Below the pieces are notes generated by a model. That model worked only from the letters and a program-made list of their open reading frames with translations. It did not search any database and was not told the DNA's origin. Made by a program: the position numbers and the translations under genes. Below, piece by piece: positions 7,207-13,249 of a stretch of 38,139 bases of DNA. Source of the DNA: Bacillus subtilis. GTDB lineage: Bacteria > Pseudomonadota > Alphaproteobacteria > Rhizobiales > Rhizobiaceae. Position 1 is the stretch's first letter. Every line of letters begins with the position of its first letter. The DNA is taken from positions 1 through 38,139 of the forward strand of contig JAHREI010000013.1 in assembly GCA_021733665.1 (NCBI GenBank), in the 5' to 3' direction.

Positions 7207-7507
7207 TTACCGTATCAATCACAGAGAAAACGACTTCCACGCCGCGCTGATCAAGACCTTCAATCCGGTGCAAGGTTTGGAGGATTTCTTTATCACTTTG
7301 AATTGGGACTTCATCAAAGTGCAATGGAGAGGCGGTTTCGATAAACTCAGCAATTTTAGGAAGCTCGTTTACTTTTACGGCTCTGCTGCCTTTTAGTATC
7401 TGGGTAATCTGAGGATGAGCCAGCCCAAGGTGCTCAGCCAAAGCGGACTGTGTTTTACCAGTCCGCTTTAGTCCGCTCTTAATCCAAAAAATCAACTGCT
7501 CAGTCAT
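7121..7507 (-). CDS. Prophage repressor (short XRE helix-turn-helix protein)
   Basis: 128 residues from ATG 7507 (131 from ATG 7516). N-terminal XRE HTH about 12-60 ('GKTQSALAEHLGLAHPQITQILKGSRAV'). The C-terminal half is short and lacks an S24 LexA-like autoprotease domain, so RecA-stimulated self-cleavage is not expected. It is divergent from the Cro-like gene, with three operators between. The ATG at 7516 overlaps a promoter-like TACGTA positioned on operator OR3 as -10 boxes are on the others, so a transcript from there would begin almost at 7507. This favours the shorter, leaderless or near-leaderless start. It would hold PL and PR off in the lysogen. Confidence 0.8.
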   Translation of the reverse strand: MTEQLIFWIKSGLKRTGKTQSALAEHLGLAHPQITQILKGSRAVKVNELPKIAEFIETASPLHFDEVPIQSDKEILQTLHRIEGLDQRGVEVVFSVIDTVINRQPSKPARSSSDDQLELATLHREPKP

Positions 7508-7515
7508 TCTGTCCA

Positions 7516-7536
7516 TACGTATGATTTTCGCACATA
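7516..7536. promoter_or_regulatory. Operator OR3-like, at the repressor start
   Basis: Core CGTATGATTTTCGCACA, the most diverged of the five operators, 34 bases from the next copy. It overlaps the repressor's upstream ATG and possible promoter, so binding here would set autoregulation. Confidence 0.65.
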
Positions 7537-7549
7537 TCGCACGAAGAAT

Positions 7550-7570
7550 GTTGTAGGATTATCGTAATAT
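7550..7570. promoter_or_regulatory. Operator OR2-like
   Basis: Core TTGTAGGATTATCGTAA. It is the middle copy of the right operator array, 34 and 35 bases from its neighbours. Confidence 0.65.
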
Positions 7571-7576
7571 TTCCTC

Positions 7577-7605
7577 TTGAATGAATTGTATGATTATCGT
7601 ACATT
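7577..7605 (+). promoter_or_regulatory. PR: early rightward promoter
   Basis: TTGAAT (7577-7582), a 17-base spacer and TACATT (7600-7605). Six bases separate the -10 from the ATG of the Cro-like gene, so the transcript would start at the A of AUG and be leaderless. It shares the -10 hexamer and operator placement of PL. Confidence 0.8.
7585..7605. promoter_or_regulatory. Operator OR1-like
   Basis: Core TTGTATGATTATCGTACA, nearly identical to OL1. It covers the spacer and -10 of PR, in the same geometry as OL1 on PL. Confidence 0.8.
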
Positions 7606-7611
7606 CATGTC

Positions 7612-7851
7612 ATGAGATACGAACCAGCTAACTCAATCATTATAAAACTTGGTGGTTTAACTGCCGTCTCAAAGGCGGCTGGAGTAACGCCACATACCGT
7701 GATGCGTTGGCGTATGCCGAAGCACACTGGCGGCACCGGCGGGGTTATTCCTCACTGGCATATTGAGGCGATTTTAGATTTTGCCGAAAAAATCAAAGTC
7801 AAGCTTACAGAAGCTGATTTTGTCCCAGTAATTAAAGGTCGCGCAGCATGA
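7612..7851 (+). CDS. Cro-like helix-turn-helix regulator
   Basis: 79 residues. A compact helix-turn-helix, 'GGLTAVSKAAGVTPHTVMRWRMP', matches the YdaS/Cro-type small regulators. It is first gene of the rightward early operon, divergent from the repressor, and its ATG lies six bases after the PR -10 without a Shine-Dalgarno. It probably binds the same five operators and turns early transcription down. Overlaps the next gene by 4 bases (ATGA). Confidence 0.85.
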   Translation: MRYEPANSIIIKLGGLTAVSKAAGVTPHTVMRWRMPKHTGGTGGVIPHWHIEAILDFAEKIKVKLTEADFVPVIKGRAA

Positions 7852-8132
7852 GCCACGTGATCTTTATCCCAAGTCTCATATCACTGGTTACTCCTCCCGC
7901 CGGTGACAAGGCCGAGGCGGCTTTGCTCCCCCGTTTGATCGTCTCGGCCAACTATTCCCGTTTTACGGCGGTGTATCTGCGTATGTCTGTGTTTGTTCAG
8001 TATGCGCAGCGCAATCTTTCCCACTGGCTCCATTCACTGGTTGCTCCGGTTACGTCTGTCTCTCGCAAGGGCAAACGTAACGGAGAGGCTTTGCAATGTC
8101 TGACAAAGGTTTTGAAAGATCTGACAAAATGA
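7848..8132 (+). CDS. Hypothetical early protein
   Basis: 94 residues, coupled to cro by an ATGA overlap and overlapping the next start by 37 bases. It has hydrophobic stretches (VIFIPSLISLV; FTAVYLRMSVFVQYA) and a basic tail. No family recognised. It occupies the place of cII-like genes, but no helix-turn-helix is evident. Reality supported mainly by coupling. Confidence 0.5.
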   Translation: MSHVIFIPSLISLVTPPAGDKAEAALLPRLIVSANYSRFTAVYLRMSVFVQYAQRNLSHWLHSLVAPVTSVSRKGKRNGEALQCLTKVLKDLTK

Positions 8133-8515
8133 GTGTCGATTACATCAGAAACGCCAGAGGAATGTCTGAGTTCATTCTCAGGCGCTCTTATCGTGGTCCG
8201 GGCGATACTGTGGAGGCAGCAATGCATCGTGCAGAGCGTAGTTTCGGCGCTCCGGCAACATGGATGCATCGGCTGAGATACCGAAACATCAAAGATATGC
8301 CTGTGTCTGCGTATGGAGCGATCCTGCGCGCCTACAAGCTCGCAAAAGAAACATCACAAAAAGCATACGAGGCCGAGAGGGAACAAGCACATGCCCGTAA
8401 TTCGAAACTTATTGGGCTGGCTGATCTTGCGGTCGGAGCGGATGGCCAAAGAGCTGAAACAAAGGTTCCTCCGCTTCTGGTCACGCATGATGAAGCGACA
8501 ACGATCCCAGAATAA
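8096..8515 (+). CDS. Conserved-looking early protein
   Basis: 139 residues with GGAGAGG upstream of the ATG. The segment 'DTVEAAMHRAERSFGAPATWMHRLRYRNIKDMPVSAYGAI' resembles a short helical domain I associate with early proteins of Rhizobiales phages; it may bind DNA. The C-terminus is low complexity. Function unknown. Confidence 0.65.
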   Translation: MSDKGFERSDKMSVDYIRNARGMSEFILRRSYRGPGDTVEAAMHRAERSFGAPATWMHRLRYRNIKDMPVSAYGAILRAYKLAKETSQKAYEAEREQAHARNSKLIGLADLAVGADGQRAETKVPPLLVTHDEATTIPE

Positions 8516-8548
8516 CCGGCAAGTTGAAATTAATAAGAGGCGGCAGGA

Positions 8549-8902
8549 ATGATGCGATTTGAACTACCTTTTCCTCCCACCGTTTGGGACATTTATGTCG
8601 GCTGGGGCAAAACCCGCCGCAAATCTCCTGAATATGCCAAATGGGTGCAGGATTGCGGCTGGTTTATCCGTGGCCGTAACGACCGGATTGATACGCCGTT
8701 TTCGCTCTGTGTTGCCCTCAAGCGCCCGCATAACCGGATGGACTTAGACAATCGTCTCAAGCCGATCCTCGATGTTCTCCAACATTACCAAGTGATCAAG
8801 AACGACAATCTCTGTGAGCGTATCACCATGACATGGGACGCGGACATTAAGAGCGATTGTGTCGTCTTGGTTCAACGCGCTGAGGAGGCGCTGGCAGCAT
8901 GA
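8549..8902 (+). CDS. rusA: RusA-family Holliday junction resolvase
   Basis: 117 residues. The RusA core is visible: 'FELPFPPTVWDIYVG' at the N-terminus and the catalytic acidic cluster in 'HNRMDLDNRLKPILDVL' (D65, D67, D75), with a downstream 'IKNDNL' turn. The enzyme cuts four-way junctions formed by phage recombination (here with ERF/SSB). Starts at ATGATG behind GGCAGGA. Overlaps the following DUF1376 gene by 4 bases. Confidence 0.93.
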   Translation: MMRFELPFPPTVWDIYVGWGKTRRKSPEYAKWVQDCGWFIRGRNDRIDTPFSLCVALKRPHNRMDLDNRLKPILDVLQHYQVIKNDNLCERITMTWDADIKSDCVVLVQRAEEALAA

Positions 8903-9735
8903 GCAGAACGCCTTTCATGCAGCTCTACGTCTCTGATTACCTCGGAGACACCATGCATCTCACCACAGAGCAACATGGAGCTTATTTACTGATCCTGATG
9001 ACCATGTGGCGTCATAACGGCAGCCTGCCAAATGACGATGCCAAGCTGGCAAGAATTGCCCGTGTGAATGCAAAGCGCTGGCATCTTATCAAGGATGATG
9101 TGCTTGCTTTTTTCATCTGTGAGAATGGCCAAATTACTCAAAAACGCTTGAATGAAGAGCTCCAAAAAGCGGTTTCGATTTCGCAAAAACGGAAGACCTC
9201 AGGAAGTCTTGGTGGTTTGGCTAAGTCATTGAAAAACAATGATCAGGCTCTGGCAAGTGCTAAGCAAACGCTAAAGCATAGTCAGAAACCAGATACCATA
9301 AAGGTAAAAGAAACACTTAGCAGTGTTTCACAAAAACGCGGTTCAAGACTGCCTGCCGATTTTATGCCCGATCTGGAATTTGCCATGTCCGAAGGCCTCA
9401 CGGCTTTGCAGGCAGAGCGGGAGGCTGCGCAGTTCAGAGATTATTGGATTCAGCAGCCTGGACAGAAGGGCGTGAAGCTCGACTGGTCGGCAACGTGGCG
9501 GAGCTGGTGCCGCAGGGCGGCAGAGCGAAAACCACCGCAGCACGCAGCATACCCTCAAAAGCAAAACAAACCACGGACAGTAGGCGAAGCGGCCGTAGAA
9601 AGGATCAAGGAAAATGGACTTGGCAATGTACGACCAGAATTTGCAGAGGCACTCTTCGGCCGTAACCGCGGACGAAATCAGCATGGTGCTGTCACGGCTG
9701 AAATCCTTACCCTCCCGTACGAGCGACACGGCTGA
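8899..9735 (+). CDS. DUF1376 replication protein
   Basis: 278 residues. The N-terminal 'FMQLYVSDYLGDTMHLTTEQHGAYLLILMTMWRHNG' is the DUF1376 winged-helix signature of phage replication initiators, followed by a lysine/serine-rich linker and a C-terminal 'FRDYWIQQPGQKGVKLDWSATWRSWCRRA' segment common in primosome-type proteins. It would bind the origin and help load the host helicase. The next gene starts 122 bases before its end in another frame. Confidence 0.88.
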   Translation: MSRTPFMQLYVSDYLGDTMHLTTEQHGAYLLILMTMWRHNGSLPNDDAKLARIARVNAKRWHLIKDDVLAFFICENGQITQKRLNEELQKAVSISQKRKTSGSLGGLAKSLKNNDQALASAKQTLKHSQKPDTIKVKETLSSVSQKRGSRLPADFMPDLEFAMSEGLTALQAEREAAQFRDYWIQQPGQKGVKLDWSATWRSWCRRAAERKPPQHAAYPQKQNKPRTVGEAAVERIKENGLGNVRPEFAEALFGRNRGRNQHGAVTAEILTLPYERHG

Positions 9736-10189
9736 GATTGACCTGCTGTCTTTCGAGGATGCGCTCGAGGGTGTTTTGGCCACGGTGCTTCTCGAGGCGG
9801 TTCGTCAGGTCAATCAGGCAGTGTTGGGACATGCGTTTCATCCGTCACCGCCAGAACTCCGGATGCTGTGTGACAAGATTCAACGCCAAATCTCAGAGGA
9901 TCGGGCGAGGAAAGTCGAAGGCGAACGCCAGCGCCATGAAAGTGAGCAGCGGCGTTTACAGCATGAGCAGACAAAAACACCAGAGGCAAGGGCACGCGTT
10001 GCCGCCATGCTTTCTCGTTTCACGCAAGACTACGAATCCAGACAGGCAGCAGCGCGAAATGATGGGCTGGCAGAAACAGCCGATCAAGTTCGCGACCGCC
10101 TTAAAAACCAGATCGGCGAAACCGCCTTTAACAATATTCCGGACTTTCCGGTCAGAGACACATTCAAGCAAGTAGGAGCAGCAAAATGA
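9614..10189 (+). CDS. Probable replication partner protein
   Basis: 191 residues. The 5' 122 bases overlap the DUF1376 gene, with AAGGA just before the ATG. Segments 'VRQVNQAVLGHAFHPSPPELRMLCDKIQRQISEDRARKVEGERQRHESEQRR' suggest a helical region and coiled coil. Position after a replication initiator parallels lambda P-type helicase loaders, but I see no AAA+ motif. Function inferred from context only. Confidence 0.6.
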   Translation: MDLAMYDQNLQRHSSAVTADEISMVLSRLKSLPSRTSDTAEIDLLSFEDALEGVLATVLLEAVRQVNQAVLGHAFHPSPPELRMLCDKIQRQISEDRARKVEGERQRHESEQRRLQHEQTKTPEARARVAAMLSRFTQDYESRQAAARNDGLAETADQVRDRLKNQIGETAFNNIPDFPVRDTFKQVGAAK

Positions 10190-10671
10190 AAACAGAAGTA
10201 GACTTTGGATGTGCAGTGCGTGGCTCCGAAAGTGTTGCAATGTATCGTGGTATGAACCCCGCTTTTGTGCAGCGTGTCTGGGCGAAGCGACGACGTGCCG
10301 CAGCGAAGCCGCATATGCTGAAAGTGGTAAAATCCGCGAAGCACGAAGCAAAAGAACCGGAAATGAAAATTGTCGTCCCTGCGGTTTATGAGATGGCAGA
10401 GCGGGCGCTGGCAATCGGTTTTGATAGTGTCAAACAAGCTCGTGAAATCGTGGCAGAGCTTTACGGTATTTCGGTTGATGAACTGAATGCAAAAACACGC
10501 CGGCATCAAATCTTCAAAGCACGTCATGCAACCATCTGTGCGATCAAACTTCGCTGGCCTGATGTTTCATTGCCATTCATCGCCCAGTTCTTCGACATTG
10601 ATCATACCACAGTGCTGCATGCGCTCAGACAGCATGGCATTGATACTGCAAATACAGCAACCGCTGCGTAA
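10186..10671 (+). CDS. Protein with DnaA domain-IV-like DNA-binding C-terminus
   Basis: 161 residues. The C-terminal 70 residues match the DnaA box-binding fold: 'EIVAELYGISVDEL', 'RRHQIFKARHATICAIKLRWPDVSLPFIAQFFDIDHTTVLHA', including the DHTT signature at 139-142. The ATPase domain of DnaA is absent. The basic N-terminus (VQRVWAKRRRAAAKPH) may add DNA contacts. It probably recognises DnaA-box-like sites at a phage or host origin, working with the two preceding genes. It could also act as a transcription factor. Confidence 0.88.
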   Translation: MKTEVDFGCAVRGSESVAMYRGMNPAFVQRVWAKRRRAAAKPHMLKVVKSAKHEAKEPEMKIVVPAVYEMAERALAIGFDSVKQAREIVAELYGISVDELNAKTRRHQIFKARHATICAIKLRWPDVSLPFIAQFFDIDHTTVLHALRQHGIDTANTATAA

Positions 10672-10680
10672 GGATGAGCT

Positions 10681-10917
10681 ATGAGTGATCCTGTCAATCA
10701 TCCGCAGCATTACACCAGCCACCCGTCCGGCGTGGAGTGCATCACCATTACCGAGCATATGGGATTTAATCTCGGTAATGCCCTGAAATATATCTGGCGC
10801 GCCGATCTCAAGGGCAATTCTTTGCAGGATTTGGAAAAGGCCGTCTGGTATGTGCAGCGTGAAATCGCTTTGCGCAAGAAGGCAAAGGAGCAGCAGGCAC
10901 ATGGCGGCACCATCTAA
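10681..10917 (+). CDS. DUF3310 protein
   Basis: 78 residues. 'VNHPQHYTSHPSGVECITITEHMGFNLGNALKYIWRA' is the DUF3310 signature, a small family shared with the T7 gp1.7-type nucleotide kinase. A role in nucleotide metabolism is suggested for that relative but not shown for this short form. Last residues overlap the next gene's start by 17 bases. Confidence 0.85.
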   Translation: MSDPVNHPQHYTSHPSGVECITITEHMGFNLGNALKYIWRADLKGNSLQDLEKAVWYVQREIALRKKAKEQQAHGGTI

Positions 10918-11440
10918 GGAACAGCGTAAGGCAATCTCCCGTGGTGAGGTAGGAACCCTCAAGTCCGATATTCGGGTACATCGTGTTCCTAACCCGTTTT
11001 ATTCACCGGATCACTCGGGAGAGAGCTGGAACCCGCCGAAGATCAAAGCCTATGTGAATATCAAGGAGAGTGCGGTTGGCACTCTCTATTCACGCGGACA
11101 CATTAATGACGCGCAATGGGCGGCAGCAGGCCAGTTCCGGCAATATTGGGAGCGCTCAGGTGCGAAAGGCACTATTGCAATCGATTATGCCCGCGAGCAG
11201 GTGGATGGCGGCAGAAGCATTGACCCGCTGCCGGACAGCATGATTGATGCGGTACAGCGGCTCAATGAGTGCAAACCGGTGCTTGGTCGGAAGGCTTTTG
11301 ATCTGATGATCAAGGTTGTCGGGCAGGGTATGGAGATTTCAGACATTGCGACGACACAGCGTGAGAAGACCACCTATAGCGATTATGTGAAAGACGGGCT
11401 TGACGCGCTGGCTGTGCATTGGGGCTATAAAACACACTAA
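10901..11440 (+). CDS. Late-regulator candidate at the end of the early operon
   Basis: 179 residues from ATG 10901; an earlier in-frame start at 10850 lies deep in DUF3310 and is less likely. 'INDAQWAAAGQFRQYWERSGAKGTIAIDYAREQVDGG' and 'LGRKAFDLMIKVVGQGMEISDIA' resemble DUF6456-type proteins of alphaproteobacterial phages. Being the last early gene, directly before a promoter-like region and terminator, it occupies the place of Q antiterminators or late activators. Function is inferred from position. Confidence 0.65.
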   Translation: MAAPSKEQRKAISRGEVGTLKSDIRVHRVPNPFYSPDHSGESWNPPKIKAYVNIKESAVGTLYSRGHINDAQWAAAGQFRQYWERSGAKGTIAIDYAREQVDGGRSIDPLPDSMIDAVQRLNECKPVLGRKAFDLMIKVVGQGMEISDIATTQREKTTYSDYVKDGLDALAVHWGYKTH

Positions 11441-11443
11441 TAG

Positions 11444-11472
11444 TTGTCCGCTTAAGCGTAATATACTATATT
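11444..11472 (+). promoter_or_regulatory. Candidate late promoter with palindromic site in its spacer
   Basis: TTGTCC (11444-11449), 17-base spacer, TATATT (11467-11472). The palindrome CGCTTAAGCG (11449-11458) lies within the spacer, and the related CGTTTAAGCG recurs at 11491-11500, exactly 42 bases on. A terminator follows at 11516. Plausible late control region. Confidence 0.5.
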
Positions 11473-11515
11473 TTGTATTGTGGTGATTTGCGTTTAAGCG
11501 TGAGAACGATTTGAG

Positions 11516-11539
11516 AGGCAGCTTTGGCTGCCTTTTTTG
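11516..11539 (+). terminator. Intrinsic terminator after the early right operon
   Basis: AGGCAGC, loop TTTG, GCTGCCT, then TTTTTT. It ends the early rightward transcript, or stops a late transcript from 11473 unless antiterminated. Confidence 0.9.
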
Positions 11540-11543
11540 ATTT

Positions 11544-11710
11544 TGGCGTCTCTCAGGTTGGCACAAGACAGACACCTAAGAGACGCTGGCAAATCCAAGG
11601 CTCGATGTTAGCGCATCGAGGCTACAGTCTACCACGGCTTCGAGGCAGTAATCGCCTGATCATACAGGTACGGCAAGCCCTCGTCAGATGCGGTCGGCAG
11701 CTGGGTAGTA
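11544..11710 (+). ncRNA. Candidate structured RNA downstream of the late-control terminator
   Basis: A 13-bp stem pairs 11546-11558 with 11574-11586 (one G-U). A 7-bp stem pairs CTCGATG 11601-11607 with CATCGAG 11614-11620. A further domain closes CTACC 11629-11633 with GGTAG 11704-11708 and contains GGCTT/AAGCC (11636-11640/11675-11679) and alternative inner helices. No convincing gene fits the stretch. The strand is assumed to be plus because late transcription crosses it. No known RNA family recognised. Confidence 0.45.
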
Positions 11711-11712
11711 AT

Positions 11713-12012
11713 TTAAAAACTTGGAAATAAGATAGCCAAAAGGGCAAAGAATGCGGCTAGAGCGCTAACCGCTGCAGCTATAGCATTCCGTCGAGCTGAA
11801 GATGTAAAATAGCGGTTAAATTCTGTGAAACTAGGGTCTTTCATACCTAATAGATTGAAGCTTCCATTGTCTCCACCCCCGCTATACATTGCGATGCCGC
11901 GCTCTTCCCCGCTAGGATGTTTTTCAATTGGTGATTTTACGAATGCCGCCCATGCCCAAGCGATGCTTGAAGCAGTCCACAATATTGCTGAAATAGTTGC
12001 AAAATTACTCAT
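11713..12012 (-). CDS. Two-helix membrane protein (accessory)
   Basis: 99 residues. Hydrophobic helices at about 5-25 (ISAILWTASSIAWAWAAF) and 76-97 (AIAAAVSALAAFFALLAILF) frame a soluble loop of 50 residues. Good ribosome site GAGGGGG before the ATG. It is on the minus strand between plus-strand operons, so it is likely expressed in the lysogen from its own promoter. Small two-helix proteins of this sort include holins and superinfection-exclusion proteins; neither can be claimed from sequence. Confidence 0.65.
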   Translation of the reverse strand: MSNFATISAILWTASSIAWAWAAFVKSPIEKHPSGEERGIAMYSGGGDNGSFNLLGMKDPSFTEFNRYFTSSARRNAIAAAVSALAAFFALLAILFPSF

Positions 12013-12080
12013 TGCTGCCCCCTCTAAGTTTCTGCAATTGAAGCGTAATGTCTTTACGAAGGCAAGAGGCGATCTCTATC

Positions 12081-12146
12081 CTCATAACGGGAGGGCAGAG
12101 CAGTTTGAGTGCGCCGGTCGTGGTTCAATCCCATGAGGCAGAACCA
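12081..12146 (+). other. Degenerate tRNA-like segment
   Basis: 12119-12146 has the form of a tRNA 3' end: T stem CGTGG, loop TTCAATC, stem CCATG, 7 bases AGGCAGA, A, CCA. Upstream CTCATAA (12081-12087) looks like a Met-type anticodon loop, but its flanks do not pair and the spacing is too long for a normal tRNA. It may be a tRNA relic or chance similarity. Confidence 0.25.
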
Positions 12147-12170
12147 TATTGCTGACGCTGGGAAAATGGT

Positions 12171-12317
12171 ATGAAGCGCTGCGTTCACTTCGTTGGCTTT
12201 CGTGGTGATGAATACCTGTCAGCGGTCAAGGCCTTTGGTGAACCTGATTACATACACCGTGGATGGGATTTGAGAGCGCAGCGCGAAATTGCAAGTTGGC
12301 GATTGTTTAGTTTTTAG
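12171..12317 (+). CDS. Short conserved-type phage ORF, apparently 3'-truncated
   Basis: 48 residues: 'KRCVHFVGFRGDEYLSAVKAFG' and 'EPDYIHRGWDLRAQREIA' resemble the start of a small protein I associate with Rhizobiales phages, usually continuing with a 'GDxVxFA' strand. Here the frame changes character after REIA and ends SWRLFSF, overlapping the end of the DUF2971 gene. This suggests that cargo insertion replaced its 3' end. Function unknown. Confidence 0.5.
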   Translation: MKRCVHFVGFRGDEYLSAVKAFGEPDYIHRGWDLRAQREIASWRLFSF

Positions 12318-13059
12318 GTGAAGTGAAAATTAGATCTGCCCAATCCGGTGCATCATAAATCTTGGACCTCTTGATCTCACCTTCAAAACCGGTTTTCTTT
12401 TGAATTTCATTTTTATATGTCGACCATTTTGCTCGATCAATATTGGGGTCAGCCATTATCTGAGTAATCATCATGTGAGGATTTATTTTATAGCGATATA
12501 ATCCTTTATGGTCGTAATCCGTCCTGTCTCCGAAATAGAGCAAGCGTACTTCACACTCGTGACTGAAGGCTTTACGTTTTAAGAGGAGGGATTCTGCAAA
12601 TCTGCGAGTATTGATCGCTAGTGTGCCATTATTTTTCACAAAATCTTTCAGTTCATTTTCTTTCATGTAACTAACTTTTCCAATAAAACATGTCAGTTGA
12701 GGCATGCTTGGGTGCTCATAGGCAAGAGCGCTTATTAATTTGCGAGGTGTTGATCTGATCCGGAGGTAGCGCTGAGTAGGGTCGTTTGCATAAATGCCCC
12801 ACATGGCCTCTGATGAATACTGCGTTGACCAGCATTGCCCAGAAAAATTGTCCTTGAAAGCATAGTCGAAACGCTTACCATCTAATATTCCACCAAGTGA
12901 TAATTGTAAATTCTCAAACTTATCCTTCCAATTATGAATCTGGCTTATAGTGTTTTGATTATTTTTGAAGAGATCAAAAACATAATCTGCTTTCACTATG
13001 CGGTAGATGAATTGATCCATTTCTTTATTAGTTAGATTCAAGTTTATAGATTCCAGCAT
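12307..13059 (-). CDS. DUF2971-family accessory protein
   Basis: 250 residues from ATG 13059, preceded by AAGGAG at 5 bases. 'GQCWSTQYSSEAMWGIYAND' matches the hallmark 'FS...EAMWxxYA' block of DUF2971. A later 'RRFAESLLLKRKAFSHECEVRLLYFGD' fits the family's 'K...ws.E.E.R' segment. DUF2971 proteins occur widely and often among mobile or defence genes; activity is unproven. Visibly more AT-rich than neighbouring phage genes and on the opposite strand, so a typical lysogenic cargo gene. Confidence 0.8.
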   Translation of the reverse strand: MLESINLNLTNKEMDQFIYRIVKADYVFDLFKNNQNTISQIHNWKDKFENLQLSLGGILDGKRFDYAFKDNFSGQCWSTQYSSEAMWGIYANDPTQRYLRIRSTPRKLISALAYEHPSMPQLTCFIGKVSYMKENELKDFVKNNGTLAINTRRFAESLLLKRKAFSHECEVRLLYFGDRTDYDHKGLYRYKINPHMMITQIMADPNIDRAKWSTYKNEIQKKTGFEGEIKRSKIYDAPDWADLIFTSPKN

Positions 13060-13249
13060 GCCCACTCCTTATCTTCTTAATCACAATAAACCGTGATGTT
13101 TATACCAATGCAAGGTTGCGAGCGGTAACGCGTAAGAATATTTATCATCATCAGTCTCAGACGGCGGTACAGTGCTGTGGCATTTAGAGCGGGCAAAGCT
13201 CAAGCTGATGAAGAAGGGGGATGTATGACCGACATATTGAATGAAGCGG

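Noticed and set aside
8313-8552. Plus-strand frame overlapping the 8096-8515 gene and ending at the rusA start (possible 36-residue basic peptide from about 8442).
   Set aside because: ATGA coupling to rusA is suggestive, but rusA has its own ribosome site and the peptide is an arginine/lysine-rich shadow of the better frame.
10850-10900. Upstream in-frame start for the late-regulator candidate.
   Set aside because: It would overlap DUF3310 by 68 bases and adds residues that look like a shadow of that gene; ATG 10901 is preferred.
11524-11730. Plus-strand 68-residue frame across the folded region.
   Set aside because: Begins within the terminator stem, no ribosome site, arginine-rich shadow; extensive pairing better explains the stretch.
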